This document shows, piece by piece, positions 11,601 through 21,835 of a stretch of DNA of 64,000 bases (position 1 is its first letter; each line of letters begins with the position of its first letter). Both the position numbers and the translations under genes were made by a program. The DNA lies in assembly GCF_932526225.1 (NCBI RefSeq), contig NC_064044.1:8978801-9042800 (forward strand). The letters are read 5' to 3'. The DNA is from Nematostella vectensis. Its lineage: Eukaryota > Cnidaria > Anthozoa > Actiniaria > Edwardsiidae. The notes beneath the pieces were generated by a model. The model saw nothing but the letters and a program-made list of their open reading frames with translations. It was not told the origin of the DNA and made no database searches.

Positions 11601-14600
11601 TCACCCTAGGAGCTGAGTTAGTACAGAGTCCCTTGAGGATCTTCAAGCCTGCAATCTTTTGATCATGAGAATTACTCCGCACCAAAGATGTTATATGAAC
11701 AAGTCCATTACCTGAAAGTAATGGACAAAATACATAAAAATTAATTGAACAATGAGAATGGCTACCTTTAAATTACAAGATTTCTATGCTTGAAGTGAAA
11801 AATCAAGCCGGAGTCAGATTTGTCAATAAAAGATGACATTTAAAACATTTGATTGATTAATCTTAAGTTGATAATCTTATTCTCATACTTGTGACACATC
11901 TTTGTTGCTATATTGCAAGCATTTGAAGCTTTTTTATAGTTGTTTTATAATTGGAATACAGTCAGCAACATACAGTACTGTCATGTTAACTGATAAGACA
12001 CATGGAAACAATGCAGTTTGCTACAGAGGATCACTTACTATGCTTCTCACCTCATTTAGGAATCCTACTCATACCTCAATTAAATATTTTGTTCAGCATT
12101 GAGGAGGGGGAGGGGGGGGGCAACACTAGCCAAAAAATATTGTAGATTGCCTTACCTCCCTGAAATATTCTCTGAGCACCAGGCTCATCTCTTGACAAAA
12201 TTACCAAATTTTTCAGAGCCTAAAAAGGTAATTCAAATAAATAACTTCACCTTGGCTGGATTGTTGTGCAAAATAGTATATAATAATTAAAAAAAAAATG
12301 ATTGGTACCTTAGCCTGTCTTTCCTCTGTGTCCCCTTTTCCAAACAGAGCACCAAACATTTCATCCACCAAACCATCTGTGGTGCGAACTCTCTCAGACT
12401 AAAAGAAAATAAAAGACTATTGATTAACCAATAGATTTAGACATTGCCTTGATTTTCTCCTCTTTACAATGACGATGCAGGGAATGTCCATCTAACACAA
12501 CGACTGATCGTGGGAAATATTCATTCTGTTTAGGCTAAACCCTATGAATGAATCAATCAAAGAGAAATCAGTGGCAGATCTAAGGAGGTCAAGGGGGGGG
12601 TAAACCCTTCTCTCCCCCCCTTCAGACAGAAATATAAAAAGAAATGTATGAAAGATAAAATCCACTAATTTATTTTCATTTTTATAATTATACAGCATTA
12701 TTAGTATGCGTCTCCTTTAAAGAGCTGCCCAATTTGAGAAATCCTGGATCTGATAAAAAACATTTATTGTGACATTTTATTCACACCTTTTCATGCAGTT
12801 GAGGTCCAAGTCTTCTAAGGGTTGCTTGTATTGTTGTATTCTAAAAATATCATGGGGGAAAAACAATTCATTTGCAAAATATTATTTTTTATATTGATTG
12901 TGATAACAATAAAACCTGAAACCACAGGAAGTGCAGCAGAAGTAACAAAAATGATTATGGCAGCTCTGTCTGTCTGTCCATCAGTCCAGAGATGCCAACT
13001 ATCTTGAATTTTGCGGAGATATATGTATTTTAGCCTGATCTCACGTATTTTCACATACTGTATATTTGACTAAATAGTTAAAATACATGTTTTAATAAAG
13101 AATATGTCTGTCCTGTAGAAAGGTCTTTCTTTTTTACGTTTTTCGCCACTTACGATGCCAGCTTTGATGCATTTTCAGAAAATTAAAAGATGCGTATTGA
13201 GTAGCTATACGTCTATTCTGCAGATTCTATACAAAACTCCTCCTCCTCTCTCTGTCCTTCTGTATGGCTATTACTGTACCTTTGGTTCTAAATGACTAAG
13301 AGTACGAGCATCTTTGAATGCCTCCTCAAGCCTCCCTGTTGCCTCAAAGGCTTGAGATCTTCTGAACAGAGCTTTGGGATCATTTGGTACAATGTCTAGA
13401 GCTTTTAAAAATAGAATAAATAAGCATTAAATATGGTGAACAAATTGTCATATTTATTGTCACTGTATGAGATAGAGATGAGATAGATAGTTTCTTTCAA
13501 AAAGATCGCATGGCAGCTAAAAAACGCTGAATTGCGCAATTTACTCGAGTAAAAAAGAAAAAAAAGGAATAAAAAATATAACTATATATATGTATATTAT
13601 TACAGGTAATAGATTTATATGCGACTATGATAAGAGGAAAGCTATATGCTATAAAATGAGCGAATATGATATGTTCAGTTAGGATTATATGTTAAATTTA
13701 GTGGTGCAACTTGATGCCATGGTCGGGATGAAAGATCGCCTAAAACATTTGGTTTGGCAGCGTGGTATTGAGAATGTTCTGGATTGTCTAAGACTATAAC
13801 TACACTGTTCACTATAACTACAATGTTCCAGAACATGATAATTTGGATAATACATAAAAATGTACAAAAACATTGTGGTTGGATTGAGACAAAAAAAAAA
13901 TAAAAAAAAAATAAATGTCATTTTGCTTTATTTTATATATATTTTTTTTCATATTTTATATGTGTTGTACTGCAGATGTTAACAATGCTGTGAACAATGC
14001 ATACCTTTAGTAGCATCCTTTATTGCAGCTTCATATTTTTCCTATTCAATAAAGAGTACCATAATCAGATGTGATTCACCATAATCACCATGGAATTATT
14101 ATAAGTTATAGCATGGCACGAGGAGAATTTAGTGATTTAGTGATCCACATGGATCTAGTCTAATGTTGGTTAGGTATCACGAGATCAAATAATCTGGTCT
14201 CTTGGCACAGGGTCTATTCCTGTGCAAATCAGGAAGCTGCCTTCTATCTGTTTCCCTGGTGGAAACTAGAAGACAAGCATCTTAGTTTGAAATTTCTCTC
14301 CTGCACTGATGTAGAGGGAATTCAGAAGACAAAAGATTCTTTTGTCTTTTTCTAAATCTCCCTCATTATTAATGCATGAGGGAAATTTAGAAACTAAATC
14401 TCCCTCATCATTAATGCATGAGGGAAATTTAGGACCATCTATTGTTTTCGAGGGAATTTCACTAGTAATCGTCCTTAGAAAACAGAAGAATCCGAGGTGA
14501 CCATGGTATTAATGGTGTAACAGTCAGATCATTAGGCTGGGGGGTGGGGTGGGGTACAGGGCTACGGTTGCACCCCAGGGGCCAAAACTTTGTGGCACCC

Positions 14601-15630
14601 CATCCCCCCTCCTACAACAAATCAAGTCAAATATATTATCATGTTTCATTCTATAACTTTAAATACTGTAAGTCACTGATCTGCAGGTAGTCTGGGACTA
14701 ATCATGCATTCTTCCAAATAAATTCATATGTAAAAAAATATATTTTTTAATGACCACTTGTACATGATGTCCTATCCTACGAATCTAACTACCTCTGCCC
14801 TCCCTGTTTCAATGTTACGTCCCCCTACCAGCTTAAGTTGACAGGCTGCTCTGTTTTTGTAGATCACTGCTTTCTCTTTCTGCTTTTCTTTGTCCTTCTC
14901 GTCTCCTGAATAGAGTTTAAGAGCTGCAGCATATGATGAAAGTGCCGCCTCATAATCGCCTGCTTTGAAATATTTGTTACCCTCCTCTTTGATCTCAACT
15001 GCAGACTTGGGGTTGTCCTAGATGTAAGAAATTAAATAAACATTCAAATTGTAATGACATTTTTTGTACTGCAGTAAAATTGAAAATTCTTAAATCACAA
15101 GGAAGCGTTTTTCTTTTTCAATTATTTTACACTTCAAATCGATGTTGCATCACCTAATCACAAAGAAGCATTCATCACTGCAGTGCAGGAATAAAAAAAA
15201 TTGCCAAAGACAGAAAAACACGTCTCTTTGAATGAATCAAAATCTCTTCAATTTTTAATCAATTGAACGATGGTCTAGAATAGCATTTATTAAATAATTT
15301 TAACTATAGAAGGCCATTGTAACGCATAATATAGTGACATTTGTGAAATGATGCGAAACTGATGTTTTTACTTTTTATCACGCAAAGTGTGAATTTATAA
15401 CATCAGCCTGAACCAAGCAATTGAATCCAAAATACACGAAGACACGCACTTCAGCTGAGTGATGTTAAAGTGATTTGACCTACTAGAAATAATTTAAGCG
15501 CTTGTTTCAGAGGCAGACATGGGAGATTTGAATGAGATGACAGCTTTACACATGTGCACGGAGTAAAGAATCTGTTCACATCCTACTATTCTAAAACACG
15601 AACAACCAAGAAAAAACTTACCGAATCCAT
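5645..15630 (-). CDS. UNC45: UNC-45 myosin chaperone, 5' half (15 exons, 3' part off window)
   Basis: UNC-45 proteins couple HSP90/HSP70 to the folding of myosin heads; they carry an N-terminal TPR domain and a C-terminal armadillo-like UCS domain. Exons, in transcript order: 15630-15622, 15017-14829, 14041-14005, 13401-13280, 12840-12787, 12398-12309, 12219-12156, 11711-11605, 10841-10785, 10016-9878, 9549-9489, 9033-8939, 8476-8344, 6122-6069 and 5804-5645. They join in phase to 457 codons. Residues 1 to about 110 form three TPR motifs (AVEIKEEGNKYFKAGDYEAA, YKNRAACQLKLEKYEAAIKD, DPKALFRRSQAFEATGRLEE). The remainder is helical central-domain sequence such as LKNLVILSRDEPGAQRIF. The start follows from the first exon (Met-Asp-Ser then GTAAGT). 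For exon 2, the donor at 14828 is preferred over one at 14792 because it restores the TPR spacing. The family is usually 900-950 residues, so about half is missing. Two introns hold minisatellites. Confidence 0.92.
6380..8262. repeat. 25-bp minisatellite in UNC45 intron 13
   Basis: About 75 head-to-tail copies of a 25-bp unit containing 'aaaacccaacattggcgtat', with frequent small changes (ggcgtt, ggcata, caataaaa). The array fills nearly all of the intron between the exons at 8476-8344 and 6122-6069. The short open frames in it are by-products of the repeat. Confidence 0.93.
9165..9418. mobile_element. TTAA-flanked MITE, copy 1
   Basis: A 254-bp element bounded by TTAA on both sides, with ~30-bp inverted ends ('aagccgcattgtcaccagtt' at the left, 'aactggtgacaatgcggctt' at the right). 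A second, clearly homologous copy with the same TTAA borders lies at 52083-52337. TTAA duplication is the hallmark of the piggyBac superfamily. No transposase is encoded, so it is non-autonomous. It sits in an UNC45 intron. Confidence 0.85.
9955..10310 (-). repeat. Four tandem copies of an UNC45 exon's acceptor end
   Basis: A unit of about 80-95 bp is repeated four times. In transcript sense each copy holds an intron tail ending in 'attattatag' and the first ~50 nt of the exon, beginning TCAGTGCTGGAGATATCC. Only the copy nearest 9955-10020 continues into the full exon with a donor. The others (acceptors near 10100, 10182 and, degenerate, 10272) reach an in-frame stop (SVLEISK...) or the next copy. 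Confidence 0.85.
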
Positions 15631-15870
15631 TGCTTATACTGTAACACTTTTTGTACTTCCTCTTAAATAACGTTTAAATCATTTTATTGGAAATCAGAGG
15701 GTATTTTATCTGCAAAAAAAATTTCCAGACTTCGAAGATATCCAAAACTTTGTAAATGATGAGCCTGCGGAATTCAGCGGTGTGAGTTGGCCCGCGATCG
15801 GTATTTTGAATCAGCGGAATACTGTGTCTTTGTATGCGCACGGCGTGTGTTTACATCATAATCTGTCAAA
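15631..15870. promoter_or_regulatory. Divergent promoter region between UNC45 and the 15871 gene
   Basis: The start codons of two genes on opposite strands are only 240 bp apart, so both transcription starts and the 5' leaders must fall here or overlap. I see no TATA box placed convincingly for either gene. It is inferred to be a bidirectional promoter from the spacing alone. Confidence 0.55.
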
Positions 15871-17157
15871 ATGGCGGACGGGCTGATACCTGTCGAAGGA
15901 AGCACAAGATTGCTTGCTCAGATCTCAGGCTCTCTGACCCCGCCAAACTCCCCGGTTAAATACACAAAATCTGGAAGGACAGTGAAAATACCGGTACAGA
16001 GAATCCGATGTGGAAAATACGATTTACGTGGTAAGGAGAGATGGCTAGAGTATATGCCCGCCTCGACAAATTTGAAGATTGTATACCGCGACAATCAACA
16101 TTTTGAACACCAAGAGTGCACTGTGTTCAATTTGACGGACATTTCCGCGGCTGATCTTCGCATATCTGCAAGGTTTGGGTGCTTGGATGCCATGATTGGA
16201 ACGGTGACGCTGGAATGCGATACTGCCATTTTTACCACCACCTGCGAGGCGAGAGCCCCCCAAAACACCTATGTCGCTGAATTGACATTCCACGTTAACT
16301 ACACAGGCCAAATGCGAGATATCCTACGGTCATTAAGGCAAGCTAAACTAGCAGAGAGCACAGTTAGCAGAGAGGATTCTACACTGGGGTGCCCAGGAAA
16401 ATCGCATGCGAAATTACGCGAAGGCCTTCCAGATTGGATTCAGTACCTCCCTCGCATGTTGTACACGCCTTTTTTACGACGCGTTATTGAGGTGTTCCTG
16501 GTGTGTTACACTTTTTTCTCCATCATGTGGGCGTTGTGGCAGTTGTATCGGCACGTGGATTTCATCAGAGCCTACGTTCAACCGTTAATCGACGCTTTGA
16601 TTAGCCATATACAGACTTTGGACAAGATATTGCAATTCTTAAACACGATTTTTGAAGAGTACACTCGCCAGTGGATGGCGTACCTACGACCAGTATGTTT
16701 AATTCTTTACACAACGGCCACACCTTTAATCGACATGGGAAAACAAATCTGGGCATCATTATCTAGTTTATCTCTCGCTACTCTACAACCAATTCTATTC
16801 TTACTAGAGCCAGTAATTCATATCGTTAATGTTATATTCATCAAAACGCCAGTTGCACTATTTATGCCTTTGTATAATGTTTTTGTTACAGTCTGGTCTG
16901 TGTTTTATGACTCGATTGGACAGAGGATCTATCTCCCGCATATTGCTCAGTTTTTCCGTAGTGTCTTGCATATCCTCAAGGAAGTGCTTGAGCGTAGTGT
17001 ACGTCTGGACCCGTTAAAAGCACAGTTGATTCTAATGCGATCAAACGTTCTGAATAGTGGGAAGTCTCTAGGCTTGGGACTTGTATATATTTACAAGTAT
17101 GTGGAAAAAAAGGTTTGGCTCATATTTAGGAGTGGAGATGATGACAAGGAGGAATAG
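15871..17157 (+). CDS. Unrecognised multi-pass membrane protein, single exon
   Basis: A 428-codon frame without introns. The start ATG sits in a good context (aaaATGG) about 240 bp from the divergent UNC45 start. I do not recognise the family. Residues 1 to about 145 look soluble and beta-rich, with paired cysteines (C83, C104, C116, C125) and the phrase NLTDISAADLRISARFGCLD. A linker of about 45 residues follows. From about 205 there are several long hydrophobic stretches (about 206-226, 272-287, 303-324, 326-346) in helical, amphipathic surroundings. The tail ends basic-then-acidic (SGDDDKEE). A possible polyadenylation signal AATAAA lies at 17334. The codon-level coherence and length argue for a real protein. 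Function is unknown. Confidence 0.8.
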   Translation: MADGLIPVEGSTRLLAQISGSLTPPNSPVKYTKSGRTVKIPVQRIRCGKYDLRGKERWLEYMPASTNLKIVYRDNQHFEHQECTVFNLTDISAADLRISARFGCLDAMIGTVTLECDTAIFTTTCEARAPQNTYVAELTFHVNYTGQMRDILRSLRQAKLAESTVSREDSTLGCPGKSHAKLREGLPDWIQYLPRMLYTPFLRRVIEVFLVCYTFFSIMWALWQLYRHVDFIRAYVQPLIDALISHIQTLDKILQFLNTIFEEYTRQWMAYLRPVCLILYTTATPLIDMGKQIWASLSSLSLATLQPILFLLEPVIHIVNVIFIKTPVALFMPLYNVFVTVWSVFYDSIGQRIYLPHIAQFFRSVLHILKEVLERSVRLDPLKAQLILMRSNVLNSGKSLGLGLVYIYKYVEKKVWLIFRSGDDDKEE

Positions 17158-17740
17158 AGTAAAACCAGCTTGATGTGCAGCCAACTGGAAGTCAGTGCCT
17201 TGTACAGTTTGGTACTGAATACAGTTGTAAATACATGAAAGTATCCTCAATATATTCTATTGTTTATACTAAATATTATATTATATTTATTTATTTATCA
17301 ATATCATTTATTCATACAAAGTTTATTATGTGAAATAAAACAAACATCATGTATAAGTGATAGGATTGTGTGTCCCCTCTTTTTTTATCAACATTAGAGA
17401 GAGAGAGAGAGAGAGCCCACAGACTGTACCATTTGGTTGGGACCAGTAAATCATGAACAGCAAAAATATCCCAGAAAAGCACACAAAAGGTTTTCAAACA
17501 ACTAAATAAAAACAAGACTCAGTTTAAGTTGTCTTGAATAACTCATGAACAACTTGTGTTATTCATGAGGAGACAACTAACATCCCATATTTTGCTGGTT
17601 GCACTGTAACCCAAAGGCATCTCTGTCTTTCCTACCCTCTTCACCACTACACAACTATGTCAAAATACACTACAAGGACATACACAAATAACACACTATT
17701 TCCTAGCCAAATGTACAATGCTTTAGTGTCTATGTCAAGA

Positions 17741-20700
17741 TTAGGTGGTTGCTGGTTCTGTTGAGCCACTTGGTGTCAATTGGAGTTCTCTTATTAAGGA
17801 GTTCAGTTCTTCGCCTTCAAGGATGTATCCATTACAATCCCCTTCCTGGCCAGGGCGGGATGTGACTTTGGCTGGAAGAGGCAAAGGAATCATAAGGCAT
17901 CAAGAAACACTACAAAATCAACTTACAAAGTATATTGCGCTAGATTATGAATATCATTTTCATATGTCCTATGGATAACCTACCATATATGGGTGCTGTC
18001 TTAAGCCAGGAATATGAATTAGTGTCACCCTAAAAAATCAAAACATCAGTTAAAAGAATTTACTGCAAAATGCAACATGCAGTAGCTAGACGTAACTGCC
18101 TAAATATTCAAATGGAACATGGGGTAACCATTTTTTTTTAGTTTTTTGGTATTGGATTTAAATGTTTCAGACATTACAAAGCTACAGTAGCAAAGAGATA
18201 AACTATTATAAGGTGGATATTTTTTCAAATGGGAGCATTTTCACTTTCAAATTTTGTCCCACCCTTTCGAAAACAGTGAATAACAAGTGTATATTTCTGT
18301 TTTCTACCTTATTTTCGAGAGCACTGTTGTCATTTATTTGCTGGTATTCCTGAAACCAATCCTCAAAAGGCTTGTTATCAACCTGAACAATGCTACCCTT
18401 CACAATCACATTACGTTCAATGTGCTCTTTGTTGGCAAAGCTGTGCATGACACTCAGAATGGGTGCCTCTACCTCAACACCTGTGAACAAGGAAAACATT
18501 TGATACACAATGTCTGCAAAGTCTACTTATCAAACTAATTTTTCCCACTAAGAACAACCAAATCAAATGATTTTAATTTTAACTGCTGTACTGTATGCAT
18601 GCTTCAACCCCTCTGAGACTCAACACGTCCCATTCTCCCTAAATATATCAATATCTCCATTACTCTGTGAGTGTGTATGCGTACACTCTATTTATGCTGG
18701 AGCCTTCATCGTAGGCATGTCTTCTACATCCCAAACCATTCTTCTTTATCCTGGTATGTCTACAATTTACCCCCACCCCCCCCCTGGATATATCATAACA
18801 CTTTTGCTTACCTTGTGACTTCAATGTGTAGACTCCTTTGTTCACTCTAAGAGCTTTTATCTTGGTATGTCCACCGTAAGCTTTTCTCTCCTTTATTTTC
18901 TCTGGTAGTTCTTGGTTGATCTAGAAAAAAAAAGATAACAGCAAATCTAAATGGCATTTTCCTTACCATAGATTCAACAATATGTCATCAGGGAAAGTTC
19001 TTTTATATCCTGAGGGGGGTGGGGGTGGGGGGGGTGTGAGGATTTTGAAAACAGTAAGGGATAAAATAAGTTGACCCCCCCTTCAGGAGGAACACAATTT
19101 TCCATGCCCCCCTTACGCTTCCCTCATATTTTCAGTGCCCCCCCCCCCCCACCTCCTGAAAATCGAAGAAAGAAGGAGCAAAGAAAGGAATGGCAATAAC
19201 AATGTTTAAGGAATGCAAGCCAGAGATTAGCTGCCAACTAGTCAGAAAAGTAGAGGAGAAAGAATTCGCTGAAAATGTTAATTAATAAAAGTTAAGGCAC
19301 TCAATTTCTCAAAGATGCGACTAACTCCATGTTGCAACCTGATAATGGTTGATGCAAAAGAAGCAAAAAGGCTTTTCGATCTTCTCCTTGCAAGAAAAAC
19401 GCAGCATGAGAAAAGAAAGAGAGTTAGGAAGAATCGAATCACATATGAGTTAGGGTATTGATGATGAAGAATAAGCACTTATAGCATTTAAATGTTTTGT
19501 TTATATTTTAGATATGGAACATAAACACTTTATTATATAATATAGCGGAAACCATAAAAAAATGTATTTAGGGTGTATACAGGTTTGCATTGAATAGATA
19601 AAATGTGGCTTAACGTATCCTGGACTCCTGGATTGTGCATGCCAAATAACTGCCCCAAACCGATACAAGTTAAACCAAGAAGTCTGATTAGACACTTCGT
19701 CAAATTATATAGTAGAGACAACACCCAAAGGAATCAGTGACCCCCCATTTTCAAATCCAAACACTTTTGATGCCCCCCCTTTAGACCTTAAAAAATTTAT
19801 CGAGGTCCCCCCCCAGTATCCTCATACCCCCCCCCCCCTCGGGATAATAAATGAACTTTCCCTTAGTGTGCATGAACAATTTAGTAGTTTTTGTTTCTAT
19901 CAAGAAGAAAGTCCATATGAGTATCAATTGAATTAATGAACATTATCAACATTTGTCTATTACAGCAAAATTCTGGTCCACAATCCAACAAACTGTAATT
20001 AAGCCAATACTTCCTACTACAAATGTCAAATAAGTTCATTTCATATAAAAAAAAAAGGAGAATTGCAAAAACAGGAAGGAGAACCGGTCCCGAATACAAG
20101 GAACCAACAGCCATTGCAAGAAATCAAGGCTTCTAGTATCTCTTCACAGTATGCATTTGTAAGGTTTTTTCACCATGTCCTCTTGTGTATAACCAGATGG
20201 TCATGACTGATAATAAAGAGCAATGCACAAATGCATGTGACTCAAATTATAAATACCTATCTAACCAAATATCTCTTCCCTAGTACTATAGTAGCTAGCA
20301 GCACTGATAATTGAGTTTTATGACATAGTACAATGAGTTGAGGCAAGATTAGTAAACAGAACTACATCTATAGACTTTTTGTGTAGTTTGCATTTCTCAA
20401 AGTTCAATAAAGTTTATCTTGTTGACATTTATTTAAGCGCCTACCCTTGTATCAGCTGGGCGCCGTCTTTGTCTCCAAAAACTCTTTGGGCGACCTCCAC
20501 ATAAATACCCTAAATCAAATAAAACAGACAGTCGACAATGTTAAAGCAGACATCGTTGAGGGGAGAAACGTTTGGTTTCTGCAAGAGTAATGATCTGTTT
20601 AAATAAGGTTGGCAAATTGTCTGAGAAGAAAACCTACCTAGCCTGGGTTGACAGCCAATCTTTAACCCCTGGTATATACTCATTACCATGACTCAGACCA

Positions 20701-21109
20701 TGACTGTTAAATTACTCACTTGAGCTGTGTTGGATTTTAGTTTTTTTCTATCACTAGGCAGGGACGCTGAAAGTGAGGGGCTTGCGGGCACTCACAATGT
20801 AACTTAGTACTATATTTTAATACCTGATGTGTGGATTCTTCTTGAAGCTTTTGCGTTGATGGAGATGCCTGATAAAGATGGCAAACCTGTACAAAGATAG
20901 CAAATTCACACAAAATTTGTAAAAAGGAAGTTTAACTGGATTTCTAAAGTTTTCTGATCTTCAACAAATATTTGAGATTTTTTGTGACAAATTGATAAGC
21001 AAAGGGAACAGCTTTCGTGCTTTTAGCTACCTTTTGAGATTGAAATAACTCTTGCAGCAAAATTTATGGAACTTATTAAGCCTTCAAAACGTCGTAAATG
21101 GCACGCCAT
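17741..21109 (-). CDS. Divergent S8e-family ribosomal protein with mitochondrial-type leader
   Basis: Seven exons join in phase to 215 residues: 21109-21031, 20868-20824, 20509-20445, 18920-18812, 18480-18308, 18029-17984 and 17871-17741 (stop TAA). S8e/RPS8 landmarks run in order: GGRPKSFWRQRRRP (46-59, matching the basic GG-R-P start of S8e), YGGHTKIKALRVNKG (78-92), HIERNVIVKGSIVQVDNKPF (119-138), and TSRPGQEGDCNGYILEGEEL (176-195), which is very close to the C-terminal motif of RPS8. The rest is far from the almost invariant animal RPS8, so this is a paralogue, not the cytosolic gene. The N-terminus has only one acidic residue in the first 60 and six Arg/Lys by R37, and it carries RRIHTS (36-41), an R-10-type presequence motif that predicts cleavage just before G46. 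A mitochondrial location is inferred, not shown. NSA2 also has this fold but its sequence does not fit. Confidence 0.82.
18991..19862. mobile_element. 872-bp inverted-repeat element with C/G runs, in the S8e-like gene's intron
   Basis: The left end 'gggaaagttcttttatatcc' and the right end 'cgggataataaatgaactttccc' (its inverse with a few changes) bound the element. Both ends are followed inward by long G or C runs. It lies in the intron between the exons at 20509-20445 and 18920-18812. No open frame resembling a transposase is seen. A target duplication is not clear. Confidence 0.6.
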
Positions 21110-21835
21110 GTTGGATATTTGACCCAGCGAGAGTACCACAGGTAGTCCACTTACACAAAGCGCTAGTACCACAGGTAGTCCGCGTACACTAAGTGCTAGC
21201 AAGTTAAAAAGCATGTTTTTCCTTCAACTAAAAAAAGATACTGATTTATAAATCCATTTCTCCTTTTTGTTGAGATGTTAACTGTAATAGAGAGGAAAAT
21301 GTCCCTCTAAAGAGAGCCAATATCTGGACAGAGCAAAAATATGGCAAGTTTTCCCAAATTAAATTCTGGTTAACTTCGGTAAGCTTGAATTTTTGCACAG
21401 AGGTTCCTTATGTCATGTTAACCAACATATCAAAAAATGTTTTTTTCTAATGAATTTGTCTTCGAGATATGAGGCTTGAAGTGCAATTTTCAAATGTTCA
21501 AAGTATAAATTCTTCTCGTTTGTAGGGAGAAGTCGGGCTCTGATCAGAAATTAAGCCAACTTTGCTCGCTAATATCTAAATTTCATATCTCCTAAATTTC
21601 TTTAAAATTTGGAATTAAGATTTCGGTCAGAGGAACTCCTTGTATGCGAAATCTTGAGCTTATATATTGAGAATTAGAAAATTTCATGCAATTTTTTTGC
21701 TCTGTTCAATATCTGTACAATGACGTATTAGCATTTTTGTAGAAACTCTATTGTTGCTACGGAGAAGAATTCCACACACTAAAAGAGTTTCCTGAATTAA
21801 TCAAGATTCTAGGCCTTGTCTATCACTACACTAAA

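Noticed and set aside
14361-14432. Small palindromes around 'ccctcattaatgcatgaggg'
   Set aside because: Two short local inverted repeats with no defined borders or copies elsewhere in the window; not enough to call an element.
14793-14828. Longer version of UNC45 exon 2 using the donor at 14792
   Set aside because: It stays in frame but inserts 12 residues (VGGRNIETGRAE) that break the TPR helix; the donor at 14828 gives the family spacing. It could be a minor isoform.
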